The notes under the pieces are model-generated. The model was given only the letters and a program-made list of their open reading frames with translations. It was not told the origin of the DNA and searched no databases. Below are positions 1 to 9,237 of a DNA stretch of 64,000 bases, in pieces. A program made the translations under genes and the position numbers. Source of the stretch: Yoonia maritima (GTDB lineage: Bacteria; Pseudomonadota; Alphaproteobacteria; Rhodobacterales; Rhodobacteraceae). The stretch covers positions 124,001 to 188,000 of the forward strand of contig NZ_PKFN01000007.1 in the NCBI RefSeq assembly GCF_002933395.1, given 5' to 3'. Positions within the stretch are counted from its first letter, which is position 1, and each line of letters starts with the position of its first letter.

Positions 1-668
1 CCGTCGTCTTTCATTGAGGTAATCGCAGTATCAAGTTTGGCGCGAAGATCAGCATCGCTTTCGCGGATACCAAGGCCGATGCCGCCACCCAGCGGAACAC
101 CTTCGCCGACAACCATCAAATCAGCTTCGTCAGCATAAGGAAGCAAGAAATCTTTGTCGGCGAAAACAGCGTCAGCTTCGCCGTTACGAACGGCTGCGAT
201 GGTTTCGTCACCCGTAGCGAACTCAAGCAAGGTCGCGCCAGTTTCGGCAACATAGCCGGCCTGAATAGTGCCGGTTTGTGCGGCGACAACACCTGTCAGG
301 TCGGCCCCATCAGACGCACCAAGATAGACAGATTCGGTCGGTGGATAGTAATCTTGTGTGAAGTCGATAACTTCATCACGTTCATCCGTGATGGACATGC
401 CAGCGATGATCGCATCGTAGTTGCCGGACACGAGGTTCGGAATGATGCTATCCCATTCGTTGGTGACCCATTCACAAGTCAGTTCCGCACGTGCGCATAG
501 TTCGTCACCTAGTTCACGCTCAAAACCGTCAACTTCGCCAGCGTCGTTGATGAAGTTGTATGGAGGGTAGGCGCCCTCGGTGCCCAGACGGACAACAGAG
601 TGGCTTTCGGCCATCGCCATGCTGCCAGCAACGGCAAGCACTGCAGTGCTTAGGATCAGGTTTTTCAT
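1..668 (-). CDS. Polar amino-acid ABC transporter substrate-binding protein (3' end outside window)
   Basis: Periplasmic binding protein of the SBP_bac_3 family (lysine/arginine/histidine/glutamine type), which captures an amino acid and hands it to the inner-membrane permease. At least 222 residues are encoded before the window edge; the C-terminus is missing. It opens with a signal peptide (MKNLILSTAVLAVAGSMAMA), followed by the family pattern GTEGAYPPYNF, then DGFERELGDEL and later AGMSITDERDEVIDF. The ATG at 668 follows a 21-base gap after the ATPase gene, so the two are probably one transcript, with the permease genes expected beyond base 1. The exact amino acid cannot be read from the sequence; acidic residues at the ligand site are compatible with a basic amino acid. 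Confidence 0.9.
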   Translation of the reverse strand, partial: MKNLILSTAVLAVAGSMAMAESHSVVRLGTEGAYPPYNFINDAGEVDGFERELGDELCARAELTCEWVTNEWDSIIPNLVSGNYDAIIAGMSITDERDEVIDFTQDYYPPTESVYLGASDGADLTGVVAAQTGTIQAGYVAETGATLLEFATGDETIAAVRNGEADAVFADKDFLLPYADEADLMVVGEGVPLGGGIGLGIRESDADLRAKLDTAITSMKDD

Positions 669-689
669 CAGTTTTCTCCCAATTGATGA

Positions 690-1463
690 TTATGAAACCG
701 TCGCGGATAGAAACCCGCGAAGTCGGTCGGTTTTTGGTTGCCCGAATAGAACGTCTGGTGCGCCCTCTTCTTCGATCTTACCTTGGTGCAAGAACACGAC
801 ATGGTCGCTGACGTCAGCGGCCATACGCATGTCGTGTGTCACAATCAGCATTGTCCGGCCTTCGTTTGCCAGATCTTTGATCACTTTGACCACTTCTTGT
901 TCCAATTCAGGATCAAGCGCGCTTGTCGGTTCGTCAAACAACAGGGCCTTTGGCTCCATGCATAGGGCACGCGCGATTGCGGCACGCTGTTGTTGCCCGC
1001 CGGACAGTTGGGCAGGGAAGGCATCGCATTTATCGCCAATACCGACCTTGGCAAGATACTTGCGTGCGGCTTCCTCGACCTCTGCCTTGTCGCGTTTAAG
1101 CACGGTAACCGGTGCTTCCATAACGTTTTGCAGAATCGTCATATGGGCCCACAGGTTAAACTGCTGAAACACCATCGACAGATTCGTCCGAATACGGATC
1201 AGCTGGTCGTGGTCGCCGGGGCGACGGCCTGCACCCGCACCTTTCCAAATAACAGGTTCGCCACAAAACAAAACTTCGCCTTGCTGGCTGTCTTCTAACA
1301 AATTGGCGCAGCGCAAAAGTGTTGATTTTCCAGACCCTGACGATCCGATCAAAGATACGACATGTCCGGCGGGTGCGGTGATATCGACGCCTTTCAATAC
1401 CTCCAAATCACCATAGGCTTTGTGAAGGTTTCGGATTTCGATTACAGGGGCTTGGTCTGACAC
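690..1463 (-). CDS. Polar amino-acid ABC transporter ATP-binding protein (HisP/GlnQ family)
   Basis: ATPase subunit that powers uptake by the amino-acid transporter whose binding protein lies just downstream. The 257 residues have the usual length and order: Walker A GSSGSGKST at 40-48, a Q-loop in VFQQFNLW, signature LSGGQQQR, Walker B LLFDEPTSALD and the H-loop in IVTHDM. The insert after the first strand region (PVIWKGAGAGRRPGDHDQL) is typical of the HisP subgroup, which handles basic amino acids. It is the first gene of the minus-strand operon, and a plausible promoter lies about 30 bases upstream of the ATG. The family is certain; the substrate is inferred. Confidence 0.93.
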   Translation of the reverse strand: MSDQAPVIEIRNLHKAYGDLEVLKGVDITAPAGHVVSLIGSSGSGKSTLLRCANLLEDSQQGEVLFCGEPVIWKGAGAGRRPGDHDQLIRIRTNLSMVFQQFNLWAHMTILQNVMEAPVTVLKRDKAEVEEAARKYLAKVGIGDKCDAFPAQLSGGQQQRAAIARALCMEPKALLFDEPTSALDPELEQEVVKVIKDLANEGRTMLIVTHDMRMAADVSDHVVFLHQGKIEEEGAPDVLFGQPKTDRLRGFLSATVS

Positions 1464-1493
1464 GTTTGATCGCTTTTGTTGATTGTGCTGGTA

Positions 1494-1522
1494 ATTAGGG
1501 CTTATTTTTTTAGCTTTTGCAA
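1494..1522 (-). promoter_or_regulatory. Candidate sigma-70 promoter for the amino-acid ABC operon
   Basis: Read on the minus strand, TTGCAA (-35, 1522-1517) and CCTAAT (-10, 1499-1494) are separated by 17 bases and lie about 30 bases before the ATPase start at 1463. The spacer is A-rich. The match is by eye only, in the 208-base gap between the transporter and the TerB-like gene, where nothing else was recognised. Confidence 0.35.
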
Positions 1523-1671
1523 CGAGAGCATCGCGTCAATCGCTGATTACAGGTGCAAAGGCCTAAGGCTTGGGCGGAAGCGGCAGATCATAGGCGCTTT
1601 GCGGCAATGGCTAGCGCGTTAAGAATGCGGCGCAACCGGGTGTAGGCATGCATTATCAGGCTTGGGATCAC

Positions 1672-2109
1672 TTAACGTGGTGTAACCCGAAGACGGGCGG
1701 CGTTACTGTCTTGGTCAGAAACACCTAGCAAGGATGATATCATGCGCATATTGCTGTCTTCTTCTTCGCCACGCACGCCGTCCGCCATAACCACGGACCA
1801 CATTGCTTCGACTACAGCGACACGGTGATCATGCGCAACCGCATCTTTGATAGCGCGCGTAAAGCGCACTGTATCGGGGGCTTCCGCCTCGAGCGCTTCG
1901 CAGTCTTTGCGCAACGCAACGGCATCCTCGTCTGACAGGCCATAACGCGCAACAAGCGCTTGATCGATTTGTGCGATTTCCTCTGCGGCATAATCGCCAT
2001 CAGCACGCGCAAGACGCACGAGCAATGCGCCAAGCGCAAGACGCGCATCGGGATCAGAAAGAGGCTCTGGGGCGGGGGCGGTCAAGCGCCGAAGGAAATC
2101 ACCAAACAT
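1672..2109 (-). CDS. TerB-like protein (COG4103-type)
   Basis: A 145-residue cytosolic, mostly helical protein resembling the TerB/DjlA-N fold. The visible family pattern is ALLVRLARADGDYAAEEIAQI near the N-terminus and the internal repeat MWSVVMADGVRGEEEDSNM, two copies of the A-DG-acidic helix motif that binds metal in TerB proteins. It is the last gene of the minus-strand run DUF6524-like, secG, pyrG, rlmJ, starting 36 bases after rlmJ ends. Its cellular role is not known; the tellurite-resistance label is historical for this family and should not be taken as a function here. Confidence 0.75.
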   Translation of the reverse strand: MFGDFLRRLTAPAPEPLSDPDARLALGALLVRLARADGDYAAEEIAQIDQALVARYGLSDEDAVALRKDCEALEAEAPDTVRFTRAIKDAVAHDHRVAVVEAMWSVVMADGVRGEEEDSNMRMISSLLGVSDQDSNAARLRVTPR

Positions 2110-2145
2110 TCGATATACATAGTCCTGTGCGTTCAGCCTGCAAAG

Positions 2146-2934
2146 TCAGGCGGGCTTCAGTTTTTTGTGAAAGAGCTGTCCAAGGCGTGCAGATTCTTGT
2201 TCAAAACCGTAGGGGGCATTTACCACGAACAGCCCAGATCCCACCATGCGGTGGCCCGGACGCGCAGGTGGGAATGATACCTCTGACACGACGCCATCAG
2301 GAATGGCTGCGCGCAGGGCGTCAATCATTGGCTTGTGCGGGGCGTCGGTCAGGATCGGATACCAGAGCATAATCACCCCAACGCCCCATTTGCGGTGAAG
2401 CTTGGTGATCGTGTCTGGGATAGTGTCGTAATCTGATTTCACTTCAAACGACGGATCAATCAGCAACAGCCCACGGCGCGGATCTGGCGGGCACAGCGAC
2501 ATCGCCATCTCCCAGCCATCACGCTGGCGATAGATGCCGCCATATGCGGCCATATTGCCCTGAAGGGCGGCGAATTCTTGTGGGTGCAGTTCGGACAGGT
2601 GGATGTTGTCCATCGGTCGAATGCTTTCGGCGGCAACAAGTGGTGAACCGGGATAAGCGGTGGCACCATGTTTTGCACGAATACGATCCAAGACCTGCGC
2701 ATAAGGATGATCAGAGGCGAACCAATCAGCGGCGATTGCAATGCCTTTGGCCGCCTCACCAGTTTTAACTGATGCTTCGTCTGTCATATCATACAGACCG
2801 CGACCCGCATGAGTTTCCAGATAACTAAGCGGTTTATCCTTGCGAGTCATATACGCCAGCGACCACGCCAGCAGCGCGTGCTTGTGCACGTCTGCCATGT
2901 TTCCGGCGTGGTAACCATGTTGATACGATAGCAT
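2146..2934 (-). CDS. rlmJ: 23S rRNA (adenine-2030 N6)-methyltransferase RlmJ
   Basis: S-adenosylmethionine-dependent enzyme that methylates A2030 of 23S rRNA. The 262 residues begin with the hallmark MLSYQHGYHAGNMADVHKH and continue with SYLETHAGRGLYDM, the SAM-binding region. The family's DPPY-type catalytic motif appears as DPSFEVKSDY, so the second proline is replaced by serine and tyrosine by phenylalanine. Start codon ATG at 2934 is set by the conserved N-terminus. It lies 51 bases downstream of pyrG on the same strand and is probably co-transcribed with it. The identification is secure; whether the altered motif affects activity is open. Confidence 0.9.
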   Translation of the reverse strand: MLSYQHGYHAGNMADVHKHALLAWSLAYMTRKDKPLSYLETHAGRGLYDMTDEASVKTGEAAKGIAIAADWFASDHPYAQVLDRIRAKHGATAYPGSPLVAAESIRPMDNIHLSELHPQEFAALQGNMAAYGGIYRQRDGWEMAMSLCPPDPRRGLLLIDPSFEVKSDYDTIPDTITKLHRKWGVGVIMLWYPILTDAPHKPMIDALRAAIPDGVVSEVSFPPARPGHRMVGSGLFVVNAPYGFEQESARLGQLFHKKLKPA

Positions 2935-2985
2935 CAGGCGCTCTTTCGATCAGAATCATGTGCGGGCAACGCCCGCTCATTGAGG

Positions 2986-4629
2986 TCAAACAAGGCGCGA
3001 TACTTCGACTGCGGCGCGGACAAAATCAGCGAACAGCGGATGCGGTGCGAATGGCTTGGATTTCAGTTCTGGGTGGAACTGCACTCCGATGAACCAAGGG
3101 TGGTCTTGCCATTCGACGATTTCCGGCAGTTTGCCATCAGGCGACATGCCTGAGAAGTTTAGCCCAGCTTTTTCCAGTTCAGCACGATACTTCGTGTCAA
3201 CCTCATAGCGGTGGCGGTGACGCTCTTCGATTGTGGTATCACCATAGACTTCGGCAACTTTGGAACCTTCGGTTAGCGTCGCATTATATGCGCCCAAACG
3301 CATGGTGCCGCCCTTGTCATCATCTGCTTTGCGGGCGACCTTATGGTTGCCTTGGACCCATTCTTTCAGGTGATAGACGACAGGTTCGAAACGTTTTTTA
3401 CCTGCTTCGTGGTCGAATTCTTCAGAGCCAGCTTTGTCCATGCCAGCGACGTTGCGCGCAGCTTCGATCACGGCCATCTGCATGCCTAGGCAAATCCCGA
3501 GGTATGGAATTTTCTTTTCGCGCGCGAATTGGGCCGCTTTGATTTTACCTTCGGTGCCGCGTTCGCCAAATCCACCAGGAACAAGGATCGCGTGGAAGCC
3601 TTCCAGATATGGCGTCGCGTCTTTGTCGTCGAACAGCTCTGCGTCGACCCATTCGATTTTGACCTTCACGCGGTTCGCCATGCCACCGTGGGTTAGGGCC
3701 TCGGCGATGGATTTATACGCGTCTTCTAGCTGGGTGTATTTCCCAACGATGGCAACTTTGACTTCACCTTCGGGGTTGTGAATGCGGTCATACACATCGT
3801 GCCATACGTCCAGTTTCGGAGATGGGGCAGGCGAAATGTCGAACGCATCCAGCACAGCTTGGTCAAGACCCTGCTTGTGATAGGCAAGCGGCGCCTCATA
3901 GATCGATTTCAGGTCGTAGGCTGCAACAACGCATTCTTTGCGGACGTTGCAGAACAGGGCGATCTTTTCACGCTCTTTTTCCGGGATCGGCTGTTCGGAA
4001 CGGCAAACCAGAACATCAGGCGCAATACCGATGGATTGCAGTTCTTTTACACTATGTTGGGTCGGCTTGGTTTTTAGCTCACCACTTGCGGCCAGATAGG
4101 GCAGCAGTGTCAGGTGCATAAAGATACATTGGCCGCGTGGCTTGTCGTGGCTAAACTGACGGATCGCTTCAAAGAAGGGCAGGCCTTCAATGTCACCGAC
4201 GGTGCCACCGATTTCACAAAGCATAAAGTCGACTTCGTCTTCGCCAATGCTGATGAAATCTTTGATTTCGTTGGTGACGTGCGGAACCACCTGGATGGTT
4301 TTGCCTAGGTAGTCACCACGACGTTCTTTTTCGAGAACGTTGGAATAGATGCGACCAGAGCTGACCGAATCTGTTTTGCGGGCGGGGACACCCGTGAAAC
4401 GCTCATAATGACCAAGGTCCAGATCAGTCTCGGCACCATCATCTGTGACGAATACCTCACCATGTTCAAACGGGGACATCGTGCCCGGATCAACGTTGAG
4501 ATATGGGTCAAGTTTGCGCAAACGCACAGAAAATCCGCGTGCTTGCAGCAGTGATCCCAGCGCGGCTGATGCGAGCCCTTTGCCAAGTGACGAAACCACG
4601 CCACCTGTAATGAAAATGAAACGCGCCAT
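2986..4629 (-). CDS. pyrG: CTP synthase
   Basis: Converts UTP to CTP using ATP and glutamine-derived ammonia, the last step of pyrimidine nucleotide synthesis. At 547 residues it is full length. The N-terminal synthase domain opens with [20 protein letters not shown] and contains [15 protein letters not shown]. The C-terminal glutamine amidotransferase domain has the nucleophile cysteine in YLGICLGMQ and the catalytic His-Glu pair in [10 protein letters not shown]. Start ATG at 4629 is preceded by a GGGGGAT Shine-Dalgarno-like stretch. It lies downstream of secG, separated by 159 bases that hold two inverted repeats. An essential housekeeping gene with no anomalies. Confidence 0.97.
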   Translation of the reverse strand: MARFIFITGGVVSSLGKGLASAALGSLLQARGFSVRLRKLDPYLNVDPGTMSPFEHGEVFVTDDGAETDLDLGHYERFTGVPARKTDSVSSGRIYSNVLEKERRGDYLGKTIQVVPHVTNEIKDFISIGEDEVDFMLCEIGGTVGDIEGLPFFEAIRQFSHDKPRGQCIFMHLTLLPYLAASGELKTKPTQHSVKELQSIGIAPDVLVCRSEQPIPEKEREKIALFCNVRKECVVAAYDLKSIYEAPLAYHKQGLDQAVLDAFDISPAPSPKLDVWHDVYDRIHNPEGEVKVAIVGKYTQLEDAYKSIAEALTHGGMANRVKVKIEWVDAELFDDKDATPYLEGFHAILVPGGFGERGTEGKIKAAQFAREKKIPYLGICLGMQMAVIEAARNVAGMDKAGSEEFDHEAGKKRFEPVVYHLKEWVQGNHKVARKADDDKGGTMRLGAYNATLTEGSKVAEVYGDTTIEERHRHRYEVDTKYRAELEKAGLNFSGMSPDGKLPEIVEWQDHPWFIGVQFHPELKSKPFAPHPLFADFVRAAVEVSRLV

Positions 4630-4704
4630 GAGCAGGGATCCCCCGTGAAAACTTACAGTAATTGTTGGAAAACGAACGCCGAAATTCGCACCATCACGGG
4701 ATTT

Positions 4705-4729
4705 AACTCATACCGGATTCGGATGAGTT
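4705..4729 (-). other. Imperfect hairpin between secG and pyrG
   Basis: AACTCAT and ATGAGTT, each extended by CCG/CGG around a GATT loop with one bulged A, form a 10-bp stem. A second small repeat (TTGCCG-CC-CGGCAA, 4765-4778) sits right after the secG stop. Neither is followed by a T-run on the minus strand, so simple termination is doubtful; a leader structure for pyrG is possible. Confidence 0.3.
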
Positions 4730-4788
4730 GCGCAACCGCTGACGCAATATGGTGTTGCCGAACGTTGCCGCCCGGCAATCAGTAGTGG

Positions 4789-5148
4789 TTAGTCGGCAGA
4801 TGGAACCAAAGGTGCATCATCGCTAGACGGTGGAAGCAAGCTTTCGCCAAGGTCAGGAAGCGGCACACCGTCAGACGATTCAGTTGGAACGTCGATACGG
4901 TCAACAACAGAAGAGTTCGATGAGTTGCTTGCTGCGATTAATGTCAGCGCGATCGACGTGCAGATAAACGCGACAGCAAGAATCCAAGTGAACTTGCTCA
5001 TCGCTGTGGGGGCCGGACGCCCGCCGGATGCACCGCCACCGCCGCCGCCGCCCATGCCAAGACCGCCACCTTCAGACCGTTGCAAAAGAACGGAACCAAT
5101 CAGGCTTAGGGCCAGGATCAGGTGGATGACAAGGACAACATTTTCCAT
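4789..5148 (-). CDS. secG: Preprotein translocase subunit SecG
   Basis: Small inner-membrane subunit of the SecYEG translocon, assisting SecA-driven export. It has two membrane segments (VVLVIHLILALSLIGSVLLQ and FTWILAVAFICTSIALTLIA) around the family loop LLQRSEGGGLGMGGGGGGG, followed by an acidic, low-complexity tail. The chosen start is the ATG at 5148 (MENVVLVIHL), which has an AAAGG Shine-Dalgarno and matches the usual SecG N-terminus; a longer upstream reading frame to 5211 would add a basic, unconserved stretch. Length is 119 residues. It lies upstream of pyrG on the same strand, the common order in Rhodobacterales. Confidence 0.92.
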   Translation of the reverse strand: MENVVLVIHLILALSLIGSVLLQRSEGGGLGMGGGGGGGASGGRPAPTAMSKFTWILAVAFICTSIALTLIAASNSSNSSVVDRIDVPTESSDGVPLPDLGESLLPPSSDDAPLVPSAD

Positions 5149-5226
5149 CGAGGTGCCTTTCGGGGCGTGCGTGAACACGCGGTATCTAAAAGCTGCGAGC
5201 CAATGCCGCAACCCCTGAAAATCGAG

Positions 5227-5622
5227 TTATTCGTCTAGATCGTCGACATCCGTCTGCCCAGTAAGGCGTCTGCGGACAATTGACCAGCTTAGCCCAATGG
5301 CCAAAACAATCGAAAGTGCGACAATTGCGATCCATGTATTGATGGTTGGATTGTCCAAGCTGATCAGCCCCTGATCGTAAATGACCCATAACAACGTCGC
5401 GACAACGGCGAGAATAAGAATCATACCGAATATGCCAATGGATCGCAGTGTCGCGCGCAGATATATAATATAGCCGACAAATAGGATCAGTCCGAACAAT
5501 ACGGTCACTGATAAGCTGGTTTCATAGTTTGCCATGCTCCAGCGCACAAAGTTCCACTGGCTGGGATTGTAGGTGCCTGCAAGTAGCCCGAATGCGAATA
5601 TCCAGCGTATTATGAAACCCAT
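5227..5622 (-). CDS. Integral membrane protein, DUF6524-like
   Basis: A 131-residue protein with four predicted membrane helices: an N-terminal segment (MGFIIRWIFAFGLLAGTYNP), a second in VTVLFGLILFVGYIIYL, a third in IGIFGMILILAVVATLLWVI and a fourth in WIAIVALSIVLAIGLSWSIV, ending in an acidic tail (DVDDLDE). The motif TYNPSQWN after the first helix resembles the DUF6524 group; this assignment is from memory of the pattern. No catalytic residues are evident and the function is unknown. It heads the minus-strand run with secG (78-base gap) and is divergent from purA, sharing the 139-base promoter region. An AGAGG Shine-Dalgarno precedes the ATG. Confidence 0.75.
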   Translation of the reverse strand: MGFIIRWIFAFGLLAGTYNPSQWNFVRWSMANYETSLSVTVLFGLILFVGYIIYLRATLRSIGIFGMILILAVVATLLWVIYDQGLISLDNPTINTWIAIVALSIVLAIGLSWSIVRRRLTGQTDVDDLDE

Positions 5623-5761
5623 AGGTGCCTCTTTTTGTCTTTCGGGGCTGACAATGCAGTCCGGATCGGTGCCTGTCTAGCCAACGGGCGCAAATTTGCG
5701 GTTCCCCAAGCAGTCATGCAACGATATAGGAGGCACGAAGTTCAAAAAGGACAATACTCTT

Positions 5762-7054
5762 ATGGCAAATGTGGTGGTCGTTGGTGCTCAGTGGGGCGAC
5801 GAAGGCAAAGGCAAGATCGTTGATTGGCTTTCAGAACGTGCAGACGTTATTGCACGGTTCCAAGGCGGACATAATGCGGGCCATACATTGGTTGTTGATG
5901 GCGAAGTTTATAAACTACACGCGCTGCCATCAGGTGTTGTCCGTGGTGGCAAGCTGTCGGTGATCGGTAATGGCGTCGTTTTAGACCCATGGCACCTGAT
6001 AAAAGAAATCGAAACCATCCGTGCTCAAGGCGTGTCGATCACACCCGAGACACTGATGATTGCGGAAAATACGCCGCTGATCCTGCCGTTCCACGGTGAA
6101 TTGGATCGTGCCCGTGAAAACCAAAACTCTGTTGCTAAGATCGGTACAACTGGCCGTGGCATCGGACCATGCTATGAAGATAAGGTCGGTCGCCGCGTGA
6201 TCCGGGTTGCCGATTTGGCTGATGCGGCGACGCTTGAACTGCGCCTTGATCGCGCGTTGGTACACCACGATGCGCTGCGCCGGGGGCTGGGCCTAGAGCC
6301 AATTAAGCGTGACGAAGTTCTTGCGCAACTGCGTGAAATTTCTGCTGAAATTCTGCAATATGCTGCCCCCGTATGGAAAGTGCTGAACGAAAAGCGCAAA
6401 GCAGGTAAGCGGATTTTGTTTGAAGGTGCGCAAGGCGCGCTGCTGGATATCGATTTTGGCACATATCCGTTTGTGACATCTTCTAACGTCATTGCTGGTC
6501 AGGCCGCGACAGGTGTCGGTGTTGGACCGGGTGCGATTGATTTCGTGTTGGGCATCGTTAAAGCCTATACCACCCGCGTTGGCGAGGGGCCGTTCCCAAC
6601 AGAACTAGACGACGCTGATGGTCAGCGCCTTGGCGAACGTGGTCATGAATTTGGCACGACAACAGGCCGGAAACGCCGTTGTGGTTGGTTCGATGCCTGT
6701 CTCGTACGTCAAACCTGTGCGACCTCTGGCGTATCAGGCATTTCATTGACAAAGCTGGACGTTCTGGACGGTTTTGAGACACTGAAAATCTGTGTAGGCT
6801 ATGAACTGGACGGAAAATCACTTGATTACCTTCCGACTGCGGCTGACGAACAGGCGCGCTGCACGCCAGTCTATGAAGAAATCGAAGGCTGGTCTGAATC
6901 TACCGAGGGCGCGCGGTCTTGGGCAGATCTGCCAGCACAGGCGATCAAATACGTGCGCCGCATCGAAGAGCTGATCGAATGTCCCGTGGCACTGGTATCA
7001 ACCTCGCCTGAGCGTGAGGATACGATCCTCGTCACCGATCCATTCTCGGACTGA
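5762..7054 (+). CDS. purA: Adenylosuccinate synthetase
   Basis: GTP-dependent ligation of aspartate to IMP, the first committed step to AMP. The 430 residues carry GDEGKGK (12-18) and HNAGHT with the catalytic histidine at about 41, then [16 protein letters not shown] and the C-terminal [12 protein letters not shown] and [17 protein letters not shown] regions. ATG at 5762 is chosen because the protein then begins [12 protein letters not shown] as in the family; an upstream TTG in frame at 5696 would add an unconserved 22 residues. An AAAAGGA element lies about 12 bases upstream. The stop codon overlaps the next gene's ATG by one base, implying translational coupling. Confidence 0.97.
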   Translation: MANVVVVGAQWGDEGKGKIVDWLSERADVIARFQGGHNAGHTLVVDGEVYKLHALPSGVVRGGKLSVIGNGVVLDPWHLIKEIETIRAQGVSITPETLMIAENTPLILPFHGELDRARENQNSVAKIGTTGRGIGPCYEDKVGRRVIRVADLADAATLELRLDRALVHHDALRRGLGLEPIKRDEVLAQLREISAEILQYAAPVWKVLNEKRKAGKRILFEGAQGALLDIDFGTYPFVTSSNVIAGQAATGVGVGPGAIDFVLGIVKAYTTRVGEGPFPTELDDADGQRLGERGHEFGTTTGRKRRCGWFDACLVRQTCATSGVSGISLTKLDVLDGFETLKICVGYELDGKSLDYLPTAADEQARCTPVYEEIEGWSESTEGARSWADLPAQAIKYVRRIEELIECPVALVSTSPEREDTILVTDPFSD

Positions 7055-7284
7055 TGGCAATGGGGTATAAAGGCCGTAAACGCCTTGCGATCTTTATATT
7101 GGTGATTGGTTTGCCTGCCTATATCGTGCTGGCCGTCACCATGATGAATATCGCGCCGGGTTTTGCAAAGCCTATTGAACTGCTGATCTACGTCTTGCTT
7201 GGTGTTGGTTGGATTTTTCCGCTGAAATGGGTGTTCATGGGAATTGGCCAAGCCAACCCGGATCAAGAAGACGAACACAATTAA
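7054..7284 (+). CDS. DUF2842 small membrane protein
   Basis: A 76-residue protein with two hydrophobic helices (LAIFILVIGLPAYIVLAVTMM and PIELLIYVLLGVGWIFPLKWVF), typical of DUF2842, a family restricted mainly to alphaproteobacteria. The motif GVGWIFPLKWVFMGIG matches the family. Its function is unknown. The ATG at 7054 overlaps the purA TGA by one base, so it is translated from the purA mRNA; an internal ATG at 7060 is an alternative start. A 12-bp inverted repeat lies just downstream. Confidence 0.88.
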   Translation: MAMGYKGRKRLAIFILVIGLPAYIVLAVTMMNIAPGFAKPIELLIYVLLGVGWIFPLKWVFMGIGQANPDQEDEHN

Positions 7285-7303
7285 GTTGACCGCATGCAGT
7301 GAT

Positions 7304-7333
7304 CAAACAAGGCTGTGAAGGCAGCCTTGTTTG
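7304..7333 (+). terminator. Stem-loop after purA-DUF2842
   Basis: CAAACAAGGCTG and CAGCCTTGTTTG form a perfect 12-bp stem around a TGAAGG loop, 20 bases after the DUF2842 stop. The 3' arm is U-rich (TTGTTTG) but there is no real T-run after it, so it is a plausible but not strong intrinsic terminator for the purA transcript. Confidence 0.5.
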
Positions 7334-7446
7334 TGGAAGCCTCGGTGGTCAATGAAATCAGCCTTACTTTGATATTGATGGCGGCGCTGGTCGCAAGCGC
7401 GGTAGCGGCGGATCAGTCCGGCGCGCTTGTATTAATGCGGATATGA

Positions 7447-7478
7447 ATAAAAAAGGCGAGGATTTCTCCTCGCCTTTC
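7447..7478 (-). terminator. Rho-independent terminator of the acidic-protein gene
   Basis: AAAGGCGAGGA and TCCTCGCCTTT (7452-7462, 7467-7477) form an 11-bp stem with a four-base loop. On the minus strand the stem is followed by a T-run, placed about 20 bases after the stop of the gene ending at 7497. A good intrinsic terminator. Confidence 0.85.
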
Positions 7479-7496
7479 GATCAGTGTGTTTTGGTT

Positions 7497-9143
7497 TTAT
7501 GCTGATGTGCCATCCGGGCGAAAACGTGTGTTTTCCGACACTTGGAAGCGCCCATTGTTCAGCTTGTGGATTTTACTTTGACGCAGCAAGCGACCAAATG
7601 AACGCAACCCGTCCTCGCGGCTGATTTCTTGCGCGGTGGCGCTTTGGACTTTCTTCATAACCTGAGGGCGCGAGAAATCATCGTCACCTTCCACGAATGC
7701 GATATACGCTGCCGCCGCCTCAAGAAGATCGCCCAGCTCTGTAACGCCTTGTTCCTTTGCAAAGGCTGCGAAACCGCCGGAATTAGTCGACGTTGTCGAT
7801 TCTTTCTTCGACGCGATTTTACGCAACCGTTCTGCTGCGGCATCCACGGGTTTATCCGCATCTGCCGAACGCTGGGATGGTACTAGGCGCAGCGGGGCAG
7901 GTTCACGCGCCTCGCTTTTTATGTCGGCCTCATGTGCACCAAGATCTTCGCGAAACGCGTCGCTCTTTTCGTCAGTGGGGCCATCGTCGCCCAGCTGTCG
8001 GGCTGCTTCTGTCGCCGCTACGGCGGCTTTGAGTTGCGCAAAAGCATCACGATGCCGGCGGCCTTCTGGCTCGTTTAAGCGTTCATCAGTTTGCGATAGG
8101 ATTCGGCTCATCGACGATTCAGGCGGCTCGGGAAGTTCTTCGCGTTTGTCCGTCTGGGCGTCACGTTCTTCGATTTCGCGCGCAACGTCTTCGACTTCAG
8201 CTTTTAGGTCGAAATGATCTTCGTCAGCGAATTCTTCTTCCGCGTCATCTTCATCATCTGCGGCGACTGTCAGAACCAATGGTCCGGTGCCTTCGTCATC
8301 ATCAAAGGATGTTTCAAACGCTTCATCTTCGGATTCTTCAGAGTTTTCTTCTACAGACCGCGCTTCTTCCTCGGCTGCGGCATCAGCCGCAGCGAGTTCT
8401 GCGTTGCGTCTTGCAAGGTCGGCAAGACGCTGGGCAAGTGGATTTACCGGGACTTCGTCCTCGTCGTCGTCATCTTCTTCAAGCTGGGTGGTTTGTTCCG
8501 GTTTTTCGGCTACGGGTGCCTGAACGTGGCCACGTCCGACGACCGCACGAATGCGTTGAAGCTTGGCTGCGATGCTTTCTTCTTCCTCGGCATAGTCTTC
8601 GTCAGCAATAACGTCTTCGTCTTGGGCGGAAATCGGTGCTGCTTCGTCTTCCAAGTCCTCGACGAATTCCTCTTCTTCGTCGGTTATGTTGGTAAAGTCA
8701 TCATCGTCAAACGCATCTTCGGCGTCATCTTCATCTGTAAGCAGAATAGGGTGTTCATCATCCACACGATCGTCTTCGAAGTCATCGCTTGGGTCATCGT
8801 CATCTGTCGCGATGTTTTCAGTGGCGACTTCATCATCTGCGGCGAACGCGTCTTCTTCGTCAGATGCGACACGCAGGCTGACGTTTTGGCCTTCACCCGC
8901 AATTTCAACATCTGTATCTGCTTGCTCTGCAGTGAGCAGTGCAAGAGTTTCCATATCCGGCGCTTGGGGGGCGACATCCATAAAGCGATCATGGCCTGCA
9001 AGATCGTGAAAATAAGAGACGACAGTTTTCATCGTTTCAACCGAATCCTCGAAACCTTCTAGTCGGCATGAGAAGGTTCCATAGGAGACATCTAAAATCT
9101 GGTTGCTTTTGGTCATAGATGATGCGCTTTCTTCGGTTTTCAT
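7497..9143 (-). CDS. Very acidic conserved hypothetical protein of Rhodobacterales
   Basis: A 548-residue protein in three parts. The N-terminal 70 residues (ILDVSYGTFSCRLEGFEDS, then a helix TMKTVVSYFHDLAGHDRFM) look like a conserved domain seen at the N-terminus of unnamed Rhodobacterales proteins. The middle, about residues 85-340, is dominated by Asp and Glu with runs such as EEEEFVEDLEDEAA and is probably disordered. The C-terminal 100 residues (from GGFAAFAKEQGVTELGDLLE to the end) form a folded helical region ending in a possible winged-helix stretch (LRSFGRLLRQSKIHKLNNGRF). No signal peptide or membrane helix. Starts at ATG 9143 or ATG 9116 are both possible; the frame extends to a TTG at 9185. 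Function unknown. Confidence 0.7.
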   Translation of the reverse strand: MKTEESASSMTKSNQILDVSYGTFSCRLEGFEDSVETMKTVVSYFHDLAGHDRFMDVAPQAPDMETLALLTAEQADTDVEIAGEGQNVSLRVASDEEDAFAADDEVATENIATDDDDPSDDFEDDRVDDEHPILLTDEDDAEDAFDDDDFTNITDEEEEFVEDLEDEAAPISAQDEDVIADEDYAEEEESIAAKLQRIRAVVGRGHVQAPVAEKPEQTTQLEEDDDDEDEVPVNPLAQRLADLARRNAELAAADAAAEEEARSVEENSEESEDEAFETSFDDDEGTGPLVLTVAADDEDDAEEEFADEDHFDLKAEVEDVAREIEERDAQTDKREELPEPPESSMSRILSQTDERLNEPEGRRHRDAFAQLKAAVAATEAARQLGDDGPTDEKSDAFREDLGAHEADIKSEAREPAPLRLVPSQRSADADKPVDAAAERLRKIASKKESTTSTNSGGFAAFAKEQGVTELGDLLEAAAAYIAFVEGDDDFSRPQVMKKVQSATAQEISREDGLRSFGRLLRQSKIHKLNNGRFQVSENTRFRPDGTSA

Positions 9144-9237
9144 GGCAGTCCGCTCGAATTGGCGATTGCTCTTAGTCGCGTACAAGATGAGATTACATTC
9201 GGGATCATTTTGTGACCGTTTTGGGGAATGTTTGTGA

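Noticed and set aside
7315..7446. 43-codon frame after the purA hairpin, with a signal-peptide-like stretch (MAALVASAVAADQSG)
   Set aside because: No start with a ribosome-binding site, lies inside a stem-loop and between two terminators, and is too short to support.
8214..9062. Long plus-strand open frame opposite the acidic-protein gene
   Set aside because: It is the mirror of Asp/Glu codon runs on the other strand, rich in Phe, Ile and Val with no family pattern, and the minus-strand protein has conserved ends.
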